Positions 12,497-24,410 of a stretch of 64,000 nucleotides of DNA are shown here, one piece after another. This stretch comes from Neostapfia colusana (taxonomy: Eukaryota > Streptophyta > Magnoliopsida > Poales > Poaceae). A program made the translations under genes and the position numbers. A model generated the notes under the pieces. That model ran no database searches, was not told the DNA's origin, and saw only the letters and a list, made by a program, of their open reading frames with translations. Within the stretch, counting starts at the first letter, position 1. Each line of letters begins with the position of its first letter. The stretch is from contig JASWHV010000008.1 in NCBI GenBank assembly GCA_030760725.1, positions 45,766,057-45,830,056 of the forward strand. The letters run 5' to 3'.

Positions 12497-14456
12497 CTGC
12501 AACCATACGATAATAAAAATCAGTCCCGCAACATACTTCATGCAGTCCAATAAAATAGGCGTAAAACATAATGACAGTAAAACATACGATACATCTCGTA
12601 TATAGATAATGTAATAACTTTGCACAAGCTACACCATTACCAGACCAAATACAAACTAGTTCAATCCAAATTGACGGACTTCCTCTTTGGAAGTTCATCT
12701 CAACTAGGTTTGGTCACTACGAGATGTTAATATCGCTTTGTCATCACGTATACTACCCTTTTATCTTCAATACGACACAAACATAGCCTCTAGCAAAAGA
12801 TACTTGAGTAAGAAACCTACTCAAATCTTTAACTAGTTGAAGATAACCACTCATGAGTATGTTCTACCCCATTGGAAGTACTCAATCCCCCTAGGGTACA
12901 ACAATCTCTCAAATGAGTTCAACTGTCATCCCTCTGCCAGAATGACCAGTTCCCACATATTCCAGATTTTGATCTTGTGATGGGCATTTTCATGACTCAA
13001 GCTGAATACCAAAGTAATAGTTAACTTCAGTATCTTCCAAAGAGTATTTATTTTCCCTCAGATCAGTTTTGGTTAAAAAGTTATGATAATTCAAAGTCAA
13101 CAGAGTTTCTGGAAGAATTTCAACAGCATCTCATTTGGAAGTTGCTATTTTCAACTCCAATTTCCTCTGAGTTCGGTGCTGAAATTGCAGAAACATTGAA
13201 TTACAAAGATGTAACACATCTCCTATACTTTTCAAAAATATATCATATGATAATTTTAGATTTTTCTACAGGATGTTATGCTTGAAAAACAGAACAGTCC
13301 AGAGAGTGTTTTGAATCTGTCCTGGTTCTGGACAGTTTACAATCATCAGGAATTTCAGCCAGTTTATGGTGTGATTCAGCTCTGGAAGTCTACAACAAAG
13401 TTGTAGAGCACTTAAACACCTTTACAGAACCATATCCCACACCTCCATTGGCTAATATCTCTGCGAGTTATGCTCTGTTAAAGTTCAGCAGACTTGCTGC
13501 CAAAACAGAGCACTCTGTTTTTCAATCCCTTTGAGCTAAACTGATGAACTATTGAATTTTCTACCCAACCAGGGTCCTAAATGTTGAAACTTGGTGATTT
13601 TAGATCCTTGTTACTATTATCTTTCATGCAAATGACTATTATAGGTCGGTACTACGTTCCTCACAAAAGAAAATCCTAACCGGATTATACCGGCATATAC
13701 ATCTCAATTGTGGCACTAAACGGTCACTCACACACGTGTACTACACAGGATACATACGTGGTTAGTACCTGTAAAAGAACAACCAATAATGATGCACTCA
13801 CGGGTTATTATCATTTCAGGCAGGTCCATATTTGAAAGTAAATACATACGCCCGTATCATTGTTATACGGCCGTCCTTGAGTTAAGCCACGTCTCAAGGT
13901 ACGTGATCGTGTTTTCACACCACACGACAGAGAACCCGAGTAGAGCACGAACGGGTCGTCACGGTTGGGAATTTTATCAACCCAACAGATACCACCTACT
14001 GCCCTGCAGGGCACGCCAATGGCAAGCGGTGTGTATGTCCCCCTGGGCTATTTCCAGATGAACACACTATCGCGTTACTGACCACACGATGGGGTCTCCA
14101 CTTGCTTGCCTAATGCACGCTAGGGATCAGCGTTTCATATGAACTCAGGAACATGAAGAGTCCAAGAGTTTCATATTAACGTCTCACACCAAGCTGTGAG
14201 ACCTATCCCTGAACCACATTCCTCGTCAGGGGAGCTAACCGAAATTGAACCGCTTTTGATGACGTTCCTTACCATTTTTACCTGAGCGTAGGTGCGTCAC
14301 TACATAATCAAAATTCAGAATTATAACACATATGTTAGTTTCGCCACTTTAAGTAACTATGCTAATATAGTCCTTACTTGGGCAAACTAGCGAATCCTCA
14401 CCGTAACCTATGTTTCTCGTAATACAGTCCTTAATTAATGTGCTATCCCCATTGCG
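12497..14456 (-). other. Element A 5' leader (about 2 kb, noncoding)
   Basis: Lies between the primer site and gag. It aligns with the leader of element F (31105-33053) over its whole length. It contains a splice-donor-like CAG|GTACTAAC (intron side starting at 13768), a block conserved with element E (13651-13768) and an acceptor-like GCAG (12497-12500) directly before the gag ATG. A 67-codon open frame (13811-14014) is matched in F but shows scattered amino-acid changes and no recognisable domain. Confidence 0.7.
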
Positions 14457-14468
14457 GCTCTGATACCA
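14457..14468 (-). promoter_or_regulatory. Primer-binding site of element A (tRNA-Met type)
   Basis: Reads TGGTATCAGAGC on the minus strand, complementary to the 3' part of initiator tRNA-Met as in many plant retrotransposons. It is separated from the 5' LTR by three bases (GGC). Confidence 0.9.
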
Positions 14469-14471
14469 GCC

Positions 14472-17400
14472 TGTGGTGGACCGGAATACTCACACCCAGG
14501 ATCTCAGAGGGTGGTGCCGCACGATGCGACACCCGATAGCACACATCATAAGGAACCATTGCATTACATAGAAAACCAACTGAAATGTACAAAGTAGTAC
14601 AAGACTTCAGTTACAAACTAGTATTTGGATTACAACAGCGGAAGCTAAGTTTATACAACTCACGCCCATCTACTTAGCAAAAGTCGGTTGCCCAGCCCTA
14701 GGGGCAACCCACACTAGCTGCATTGCTCAGCTCAGCGTGGCGTGTACAGCTCCCACTCAGCCGTGGTCTCCGACGGAGGGTAGACCTTGCCGGTGGACTC
14801 GTACTCCGAGTCCATGGGATACTCCTCACCTGAAAAACACTTATAGCAGCAACCGTGAGCACGATGGCTCAACAAGACTTAACCGACTCACCTACACATG
14901 AAACTCTATATGCAGGTTATAACAAATATATGATGGCATGTTGCAGCAAAAGACACGCCTACAAGTTCATCCTTAATTGATCTTTTAGCCACAAGTTAAC
15001 AGTTCATGAAATCTGAAATTTAGTGAACAGTATTTGGTGGCACACATGTAGCAATACAATTTAATCATATCAGCAATATTGAATCATACCATTTCATATA
15101 TTAACCTACGTCACGACTCAGTGAACAAGCGGTACTCATCACCATGAGGGACGGTGAATTGACTCGATATACACCTGCAGGGATACCCGAATAGCACGTC
15201 ACGTACGCCCACCCGTGGAGCTGCACAGCATGCTCACTCGATGTCGTATGGGACAACCTTTCACCCAACAGCCCAAACGTCGAACCGGTCGCACCGGAAC
15301 GGACAGGAGGTTCCCTACACGGAGCATCTTTCTATGCCCGTTAGCAGATTTCCACCTTACTGCCTTCAACCTACACCTATAAATCGGTGCGTTATGCCTC
15401 GACGCCCAGAGGTTTAGGTTACATCGGTTTATTGGGGCCCATATACTTGTTCAGCGGGGCCGCACAAGGATCGGTCCTGAACCGACACGGACAGGGCTGC
15501 GCCCACAAGACTTCCTCTTGCTGTGCCCTAGCCCCTGCCTAGTCTCATTTTCTTACTAAAATGATCTCCCATCACTCGAACCAATCCCGTGTGTCCCGAC
15601 TCCTATACTCGCGAGTAGATTCCAACTACTCGACTTGTACCAAAGTTCTATGAACATTAAGCATAGCCTGTCTACTCGAGGACTTAGATACTGCCTTCAC
15701 TCTTGTAGGAAAATTCTGGTTATGCACTTGGGTTTCATCCATCCTACACCTAATGCACGTACATACCTCATACTAAGTATATATATAAAAAAACTTTGTA
15801 AAATCGGTTAATGCAAACCAGGGCTTGCCTTGTTGCTGCTGGTCAGAGGTTAGGGCTTCGTCCGGAAGAAGAAAGTCAAGCACTTCCGGATTTTCTTCGC
15901 CTTTAGCGACTACATGTAAGCAATATACTACATGTCAATTTAAATGCAATGTTTTAAATTGAATATGTAAAGACCATAACTCTAGCGAGCCCTCCCCTTT
16001 GGCTCTGAAATTTTATGGTGGTTTGATAGGGTCCTAACCAGAGTCTTGACCAAGCTTCATTTGAAACACAGTTCATTTGAGCTCTGTACAAATAAAAACC
16101 TATTTGGTCATTAGTAGAGCTTTTAAGGATTTCCAAGGATTTTCATGGCTCTAACCATTACTTTCTGGAAACTAGAAGGTGAAATGGTTCTAATGGATGT
16201 GGTTTTGATGTCATTTGAATCATTCTAGATGAAGTTATGCCCTACACAAGATTTGAGAAAATCTGAAAAATGTTTCTGTACATTTTTCTATTTTCTCAGG
16301 GAAGTTCAATTAATCACACCAAAAGGACTAAATCAACTTGGATGGATCTGAAATTTTTACTGTGACTCAAGGATTTTCAAATGAACATCCTAGCCAAATT
16401 TCAGAATTTTCCATAAAAGAATTCTCCAGATAAAATTTCCAACATCTTAAATTTTGGGAATTAATTCTGGAAAAAGAATAAGTTTCATAAACTGAAACTT
16501 GTTTTGCTGGATAGTACTCTAAGAGATGAATCCAACAAAATTTGGTTCACTGAATGTGGAGCTTCCTAGTAAAATTTATAGCTAGTTGAAGTTTGAACCA
16601 AATTCTGAAATTCAAATAAAAGTTTAACCCGGCTGCTGGGGTCCCAGGCTATGTGTCAGCACCACAGCCACACCACACGGGGGTCCACAGAGTCTCCCAT
16701 ATAGTCACATGAAATCCAGGCGCCACAATAGATCCAGCGCTGTTTTAACAGAGGCCTACACATGGGGCTCGCGGAGGTTCGTCTACCTCGCGCTCCCGCG
16801 GCTCACTGCCGCCACCTTCGCCGGAGAGCTTGCCGCCGGGCGTTCTTCTGCCTGACCTTCGACAAAACTCACCGCCTGTGCATGTTTCCGCCTGAGGAAC
16901 ACGTTGGTGCACTCACCAGAGCTCGGCGATGACCGGAACAGTGCTCGCGACGGTGACAGCGGCCAGGAGCTCATCGGCGACGTCGAACTCGGTGTTCTCT
17001 ACACCTTTTTCGACGCGGTTTGCTCGGAGAGCTCCGCTGATACTTGCTGATCACAGATATGAGCACTGATCCTTGTGAAAACGGCCGCAACTAGGACCTC
17101 ATCGTCGACCTAGGGCTAAAACGGTGGTGACTCGGAAAATTTCGAAGAACAGCAACCCTAGTCTATGGTTTTTGCCGGTTTTTGATCCCAGGTGGCTGTG
17201 GACAAGTGCAGAACGTATGTGTAGCTCAGAATCCTCTGTGGTGGACTAACCATTACGAATTTCAGAATTTTGAACTATTCGGTTCTTTGAGCACCGAATG
17301 GATAACCAGACAAATTCTACCCTGGCGAAGCATGAGAGGAGGAGCGGTCAGCATGACCGTGTTAAGCACCTTGGAGCGGACCTTTTTCGTATAGCTCGTC

Positions 17401-18288
17401 GGGCACGAAACGGCTTCTAGCTCTTGGAGGCCGGGGAGCAGAGGGGTTCGGCGCTGGTGCGAGTTTTGCTTCGGTGCGCGAGGGAGACGGTGGAGAAGGA
17501 AGTGAAGATTCATGTGGCCCAGCGTGCTGATCACGTGCTGCACTCGGTGTTTTCCTCGAGCAGGAGGTGGCGACAGCAGAGGCGGTCGGGCGCCGGTGCT
17601 CGGGATGTGGCGTGCTGCTGCCGATTGAAAACCGGTTAAGCTCCGCATTTAAGTCTACTGACTAGTGGGCCCCTCCCCTCTAATCCTTTTCTGTTTTTCA
17701 TTTCTGTTTTCACTGAAAATATCCCAGCTACTCACAGTTTAATGAAAGACTTAGCCATCAAGTTATGGTTTGAATTTGATTTCTTCAACTGAAATTGGTT
17801 TGGCTAAATTTGCTGCCCATTAAACTTGAAATTCAAATTCAGTTTTGAATTAATGCAAATTTAGCTCCCGACAAGATGAACTCCAATGAGGATGAAAATT
17901 GGTGGACTAAGTCAGAAAAATGTGCTGAGTTCGAATATGAAGTCAAATTTTGAATTCAAGTGATGAAAGTGGCTGCAATTTGAATTTGCATTCAAATTGG
18001 CCCCTTTTTCAAATGTCTCCAAAAATGCCTCAAAAAGTCTTGGATTTGCACGCAACATAGCCTGAGCCGTCCCAAGAGTATTTGAGGTCTAGGGTGAGCT
18101 CAACCTTTCATGTTGATGTGTATGACCCCTACTTTTTTTTTGAAGTTTAGGGCTTTCCCCTCTAATCACCATCTTGATGGTGTTTACTTGCTCTTTTCAA
18201 AAGTTCAAGAGCTATCCACCAAATGAACTGTGGTGGGGTGATGTGATGAAATGAACACTTTTGCAAGTCTATTTCTTGGGCTTTTACA
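14472..18288 (-). repeat. Element A 5' LTR (complete, 3817 bp)
   Basis: Bounded by TG...CA with the primer site on its inner side. In element orientation it holds a GC-rich block (about 16620-17640), the CGAGTAG dyad (15612-15632), a TATA-like GTTGTATAAA (14650-14659), the TTCCGCTG box (14636-14643) and the U5 hairpin (14513-14533). The outer end at 18288 abuts a plus-oriented A-family LTR fragment. Confidence 0.9.
14513..14533 (-). ncRNA. Conserved U5 stem-loop (A copy)
   Basis: In RNA sense GGTGTCG, loop CATCGTG, CGGCACC: a 7-bp stem with one U-G pair, ending 41 bases before the LTR 3' end. Equivalent hairpins occur at 24464-24484 (B), 34146-34166 (C) and 56172-56192 (E). This is a predicted structure found by eye. 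Confidence 0.5.
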
Positions 18289-19420
18289 GTTTCAGATGAA
18301 ACTTGGTCAAGTCTCTGGTTAGGATCCTACCAAGCCACCATAAAAATTTAGAGCTAAAGGGGAGGGCTAGCTAGAGTTATGGTATTTACATATTCAGTTC
18401 CAAATATTGCATTTAAATTGACATATCGTTAATTTGCTAACGTGTAGTCGCTGAAGGCGAAGGGACCCCAGAAGTGTTGGACTTCCTACTTCCGTACGAG
18501 ACCCTAACCACTGACCAGGAGCAACAAGGCAAGCCTCGGTTTGCATTGAACGAGTTTTAAAGTTTTGCTTTATATACATATTAGTTTGAGGTATGTATGT
18601 GCATTAGGTGTAGGATGGATGAAATCCCAAATGCATAACCAGATCATTCCAACAAGAGTGAGGGTAATGTCTAAGTTCTCGAGTAATTTATGCTCGGCTT
18701 AATGTGTATAGACTTCGGTACAAGTCGAGTAGTTGGAATCTACTCGCGAGTATAGGCGTTGGGACACATGGGATTGGTTCGAGTGATGTGAGATCACTTT
18801 AGTAAGAAAATGACACTAGGCAGGGTCTAGGATGCAGCGAGAGGAAGTCTTGTGGGCGCAGCCCTGTCCGTGTCGATTGAGCACCGATCCGTGTGCGGCC
18901 CCGCTGAGCAAGTTTGAATGTACCGAAGGCATATCGGATATATGGGTCCGATAAACTGATGTAACCTATACCTCCGGGCGTCGAGGCATAACGCACCGAT
19001 TTATAGGTGTAGGTTGGGGGCAGCAAGGTGGAAATCCACTAACGTGCATAGAGAGATGCTCTGTCTAGGGAACCTCCTGCCGTTTTGGTGCGACCGGTTC
19101 GACGTTTGGGCTGTTTGGTGAAAGGTTGTCCCGTAGGACATCGAGTGAGCGTGCTGTGCAGATCCACGGGTGGGCACACGTGACGTGCTATTCGGGTATC
19201 CCTGCAGGTGTATATCGAGTCGATTCACCGTCCCTCCCGGTGATGAGTACCGCTTGTTCACTGAGTCGTGACGTAGGTTAATATATGAAATGGTATGATT
19301 CAATATTGCTGATACGATTAAATTGTATTGCTACATGTGTGCCACCAAATACTGTTCACTAAATTTCAGATTTCATGAACTGTTAACTTGTGGCTAAAAG
19401 ATCAATTCAGGATGAACTTG

Positions 19421-19773
19421 TAGGCGTGTCTTTTGCTGCAACATGCCATCCTATATTTGTTATAACCTGCATATATAGTTTCATGTGTAGGTGAGTCCGT
19501 TAAGTCTTGTTGAGCCATCGTGCTCACGGTTGCTGCTATAAAATCTTTTCAGGTGAGGATTATCCCACGGACTCGGAGCACGAGTCCACCGGCATCCCAT
19601 GTAGGCGTGTCCTTTGCTGCAATATGTCATCCCATGTTGGTGATGAACTGCATGTAGAGTTTCATGTGTAAGGGAGTCGGTTAAGCCTTGCTGAGCCATC
19701 GTGCTCACGATTGCTGCTATGAGTGTTTTTCAGGTGAGGACTACCGCAGGGACTCGGGGTACAAGTCCACCGG
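19421..19773 (+). repeat. Imperfect tandem duplication (181-bp unit) inside an LTR
   Basis: The unit starting TAGGCGTGTC at 19421 recurs at 19602. Both copies run through GAGCCATCGTGCTCAC and end in GTCCACCGG. The two copies differ at many positions, so either the duplication is old or the second copy came from a diverged LTR. Other A LTRs in the window have one unit. Confidence 0.75.
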
Positions 19774-19810
19774 TGAGGGCTACCCTCCGTAAGGGACCAC
19801 GGCTGAGTGG

Positions 19811-19815
19811 GTGCT
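19811..19815 (+). repeat. Target-site duplication, left copy (GGTGC)
   Basis: Immediately left of the solo LTR. The right copy at 23663-23667 reads GGAGC. The uninterrupted homologue in element F reads GAGTGCGAGCCGTACACG at the same place (30806-30823), consistent with GGAGC being ancestral and one base having changed. Confidence 0.75.
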
Positions 19816-22800
19816 GTAAAATCCCAAGAAAGTGACTTGCAAAAATTTGTTCATCACACCACAACACCACAGCTCATCTTGTGGATATCTTGTGAACACT
19901 TGTGAAGAGCAAGTAACCACCATCAAAAGGGTGCTTAGAGGGGAAAGCCCTAACTTCCAAAAAGTGGGATTGCTACACATGAACATGAATGGTTGAGCTC
20001 ATCCCTAGACCTTATATATTCTTGGGAAGACTCAGGCCATATTTCATGCAAATCCAACACTTTTTGAGGCACTTTTGGAGACAATTCAAAAACGGGCCAA
20101 TTTGAATGCAAATTCAAATTGCAGCAACTTTCATCACTTGAATTCAAAAGTTGACTTCATATTCAAACTCAGCATATTTTTCTTAGTTATCCCAGCAATT
20201 TTCATCCCCATTGGAATTTATCTTGTCGGGAGCTAAATTTGCATTATTCAAAAACTGAATTTGAATTTCAGTTCAAACATGCAGCAAATTTAGCCAGACC
20301 AGTTTCAAATTTAGGCAATCAAATTCAAACAATGACGTGGAGGCTAAGTCTCTCATTCAATTGTGAGTAGCTGAGATCTGTTCAGTGAAAACAAAAATGA
20401 AAAACAAAAAAAAAGGAATTAGAGGGGAGAGGGACCCACTGATCAGTGACTAGACACGGGGTGAAACCGACTCAAACCAGGCGACGTAGCGCGGGCGGCC
20501 GACGCCGGCTCACAGAGGCCGCCAGCAGCGCTCGGGACTTCCACCTCACGGTGAAAAATTTCAGCTCAAAGGCCACCACACCGAGCTGCGTCACCCTTCT
20601 TTCTGTGCCCGAGCGAAAACGAGCACGTCCCGAGCTATCCTCCCGTTTCCGCGCAAGAGATCGTCGCCGCTTCCTCTGATCACAGGTGACCGGACGATTC
20701 CGGTGATTTCACATGCCGTCAACAGAGAAGAAAAGGTGCGCTTACTGGTGCTGAAGCTGTAGGAGGAAACCATGCGCCAGTTCAGGCGGTGTAGAGCAAG
20801 AATTTCTGGTTTTCTTCCTCGGAGCGTGTTAGGGTTAGAGTCCGGACGACGACAAAATTCGTTGCACAGAAGCAACCGCCAGTTAAGCTATAGCTCACAC
20901 ACGCTCTAGAACACCTAGCGCACCTCCTCGATCAAGTAGCAACCAGTTCCATGCACTAGGACCCTAGTTCTGTCAGAATTTCGGCCAGGCGGCTGAAAAC
21001 AGGGCACCTCGACGGTGAGGTCGTAGTTGCGGCCGTTTTCACGGGGATCAGTGCTCATATCTGTGATCAGCAAGTGTCAGCGGAGCTCCCCGAGCAAACC
21101 GCGTCGAAAAAGGTGTAGAGAACACCGAGTGCGACGTCGCCGATGAGCTTCCGGCCGCTGTCACCGTTGCGAGCACTGTTCCGGCCATCGCCGAGCTCCG
21201 TTGAGGGCACCACTGTGTTCCCCAGGCCAAAATATGCACAGGCGGCGAGTTTCGTCGAAGGTCGGGCAGCAGAACGCTTGGCGGCGAGCTCTCCGGCGAA
21301 GGGGGCGGCGGGGAACCGCGGGAGCGTGAGGTAGATGAAGCCCCACGGGTCCCACGTGTCAGCCTCGGGTTAAACAGCGCCAGATTTGCTGTGGCACCGG
21401 GATCCTGTGCAACTGTCCGGGAGACTCTGCGGACCCCCGTGTGGGTTAGCTGCGGTGCTGACACGTAGCCCGGGGACCCCACCAGGCGGTTTAAACTTTA
21501 TTTGAATTTTCAGATTTGGTTCAAACTTCAAATGCATAGAACTTTTGCTAGGAAGCTCCAAATTCAGTGAACCAAATTTTGCTGAACTTAGCTTTTTGAG
21601 CACTTTCCAGCAAAAAAATTTCAGCTCATGAAACTTAATAGTTTTCCAGGATTAATTCCCTAAAGTTTAAACTGTTAGGAATTTTATTTGGAGAATTACT
21701 TTATGAAAAATTCTGAAATTGAGCTGGGCGGTTCATTTGAAAATCCTTGAGTCACAATAAAATTTTCAGACCCATCCATGTTCATTTAGTTCCCCAAATG
21801 GTGTGATTAAGTGAACTGCCCTGAGAAAATAGAAAATGTACTGAAACAGGTTTCAGATTTTCTCAAATCTTGTTTAGGGCATAACTTCCTCTAGAATTCT
21901 TCAAATAACATGAAACCAATTCCATTAGAACCATCTCCAATTCTAGTTTCCAGAAAGTAATGGTTGGAGCCATGAAAACCCCTGGAATTCCTTAGAAGCT
22001 CGAATATTGAGCAAATAGGCTTTTATTTGTACAAAGCTCAAATGAACTCTGTTGCAAATGAAACTTGGTCAAGACTCTTGTTAGAACCCTACGAAGCCAC
22101 CATAAAATTTCAGAGCCAAAGGGGAGGGATAGCTAGAATTATGGACTTTACATATTCACGTTCAAATGTTTCATTTCAATTGACATATAGTATATCGTTT
22201 GCGTGTAGTCGCTGAAGGCGAGGAGACTCCGGAAGTGCTCGACTTCTTTCTTCCGGACGAAGCCCTAACCCCTGACCAGCAGCAACAAGGCAAGCACCGG
22301 TTTGCATTAACCCCTTTTATAAAGTTTTGCTTCGTTTACATGTTTAGTATGAGGTATGGATGTGCATTAGGTGTAGGATGGATGAGAACCAAAAGCATAA
22401 CCAGAATTTTCCTACAAGAGTGAGGGTAGTGTCTAAGTCCTCGAGTAGACAGGCTATGCTTAATGATTCATAGGACTTCGGTACAAGTCGAGTAGTTGGA
22501 ATCTACTCGCGAGTTAGGCTTTGGGACACACGGGATTGGTTCTAGTGATGTGAGATCACTTTAGTAATAGAAATGAGACTAGGCAGGGGCTAGGGCACAG
22601 CAAGAGGAAGTCTTGTGTGCACAGCCCTGTCCGCGTCGATTGAGGACCGATCCGTGTGCGGCCCTGCTGAACAAGTATTGAACGTACCGAAGACATATCG
22701 GATATATGGGCCCCGATAAACCGATGTAACCTAAACCTCCGGGCGTCGAGGCATAGCACACCGATTTATAGGTGTAGGTTGAGGGCAGCAAGGTGGAAAT

Positions 22801-23662
22801 CTGCTAACGGGCATAGAGAGATGCTCCGTGTAGGGAACCTCCTGCTCGTTTCGGTGCGACCGGTTTGACGTTTGGGCTGTTGGGTGAAAGGTTGTCCCGT
22901 ATGACACGGGGTGAGCGTGCTGTGTGCAGCTCCGCGTGTGGGCGTACGTGACGTGCTGTTTGGGTATCTCTGCAGGTGTATATCGAGTCGATTCACCGTC
23001 CCTCACGGTGACGAGTACCGCTTGTTCGCTGCGTCGTAACGTAGATAAATCATGGAATGTTATGATTCAATTCTGCTGATATGTATAATTGTATTGCTAC
23101 ATGTGTGCCACCAAATATTGCTTACTAAATTTCTTATTCATGAATTGTTGGCTAAAAGATGAACTAAGGATGAACTTGTAGGCGTGTCCATTTGCTGAAA
23201 TTACTATCCCATGTTCGTGTAAACTGCATGTAGAGTTTCATGCCTAGGTGAGTCGGTTAAGTCTTGTTGAGCCATCGTGCTCATGGTTGCTGCTTAAGTG
23301 TTTTCAGGTGAGGAGCAACCCACGGACTCGGGTTACGAGTCCACCGGCGAGGTTTACCCTCCGTTGGGGACCACGGCTGAGTGGGAGCCATACACGCCAC
23401 GCTGAGCTGGAGAGGTGCAGCTAGTGTGGGTTGCCCTAGGGCTGGGCAACTGACTTTTGCTAGGTAGACGGGCGTGAGTTGTATAAATTAGTTTCCGCTG
23501 TGTAATATGAACACTAGTTTGTAACTGAGTATTGTACTACTTCGTACATTTCAGTTGGCTTTCTATGTAATACACCGTGTTCTTATGATGTGTGCTGTCG
23601 GCTGTCGCATCATGCGGCACCACCCTCTGCGATCCTGGATGAGCGGATTCCAGTCTGCCGCA
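19816..23662 (+). repeat. A-family solo LTR (complete, 3847 bp)
   Basis: Begins TGTAAAATCCC and ends CTGCCGCA, with the same internal order as the 5' LTR of element A but in plus orientation: AT-rich block, GC-rich block (about 20440-21480), dyad (22489-22509), TATA-like GTATAAATTA (23481-23490) and TTCCGCTG (23493-23500). No internal region adjoins it. It sits inside another A-family LTR with a 5-bp duplication carrying one mismatch. Solo LTRs arise by recombination between the two LTRs of a full element. The U5 hairpin here has a mismatch (GCTGTCG). Confidence 0.9.
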
Positions 23663-23949
23663 GGAGCCGTACATGCCGCACTGAGATGAGGAGTGAAACT
23701 AGTGTGGGTTGTCCATAGGGCTGGACAACCGACTTTTGCTAGTTAGGTGGACGTGAGTTGTATAAATTTAGATTCCGCTGTTAATAAACTTTGAACTTAG
23801 TTGTAAACTGAAGGTGTGTACTACTTTGTACATATTCAGTTTGTTTTTCTATGTAATATAATGTTGTCCTTATAATGTGTGCTGTCGGGTGTCGCATCGT
23901 GCGGCACCACCCTCTGAGATCCTGGGCGAGTGGATTCCGGTCCGTTACA
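23663..23949 (+). repeat. Older A-family LTR, right part
   Basis: Continues the LTR interrupted at 19815: begins with the second target duplication, then repeats the LTR 3' end with TATA-like TATAAATTTA (23761-23770), TTCCGCTG (23773-23780) and an intact U5 hairpin (23888-23908), ending in CA at 23949. The clean LTR end abutting B-type LTR sequence suggests the parent element had inserted into that B LTR. Confidence 0.8.
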
Positions 23950-24410
23950 GCAAGCGTGAGCACATAGGCTCAGCAAGACTGATCCGTCTCTCCTAAACAA
24001 GAAATTCTACATGCATGACAGATTGAAATAGGTTAGCTGACTTTGCATAAAGGACTCGCCTACAGTTGATCCTTAACTTTCAGGTTTTAAGCCTCATTTT
24101 TAAGACCTTGATCCGAACAGCATCGCAACTCCACAATCAAACAAGAAACGCTTTGTTGCGATGTTTCTTGCACAAAGTGAAGTAAAGTTTAATTAGCACT
24201 ATCTCTAATTGAATCATGGTTACAATACAACTTAAATCACAAGCCTTAACAAGTTCAAAGGTATTCACTTCAGTTCTTACTACGTCAAGACGCAGTGGGC
24301 AAGTATGCTCATATGACCGTGAGCGATGGTGATTCGAATCAGTACACGCCTGGACTACACAACACGTACACCCATACTCCGAGTTGATGGCAGTAACCTC
24401 AACCGATGTT
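23950..24410 (-). repeat. B-type LTR fragment, part 1
   Basis: Matches 24778-25240 of the B solo LTR, in the same minus orientation. It is truncated at its left by the A LTR end and interrupted on the right by the insertion of the B solo LTR. The last five bases (24406-24410, ATGTT) are the left target duplication. Confidence 0.8.

Larger units (their letters stand above)
4248..18288 (-). mobile_element. Element A: Ty3/gypsy chromovirus-like retrotransposon with long LTRs
   Basis: A nearly complete element on the minus strand: 3' LTR 4248-7913 (outer end missing), internal region 7914-14471 and complete 5' LTR 14472-18288 (3817 bp). The complete LTR begins TGTAAAAGCCC and ends CCACCACA in element orientation. 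A tRNA-Met-type primer site adjoins the 5' LTR and a polypurine tract adjoins the 3' LTR. The two LTRs differ by roughly 5% over a 200-bp stretch compared by eye, so this is not a recent insertion. No target duplication can be tested because the left LTR end was lost at the copia junction. Integrase with a chromodomain-like tail places it with chromoviruses; Tekay/Del is inferred. Confidence 0.9.
18289..19815 (+). repeat. Older A-family LTR, left part, plus orientation
   Basis: Sequence from the fragment start GTTTCAGATGAAACTTGG to GGCTGAGTG matches the middle and 3' part of A-family LTRs in the opposite orientation to element A. It contains the dyad (18726-18746). The left end is cut by the A LTR. 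The right end is interrupted by the solo LTR at 19816 and continues at 23663. Before the interruption it carries a 181-bp tandem duplication. Confidence 0.8.

Noticed and set aside
13811..14014. 67-codon leader ORF of A, also present in F (31549-31752)
   Set aside because: Similarity between the two copies is high for the DNA as a whole, and amino-acid changes are scattered, so there is no sign of protein-level selection.
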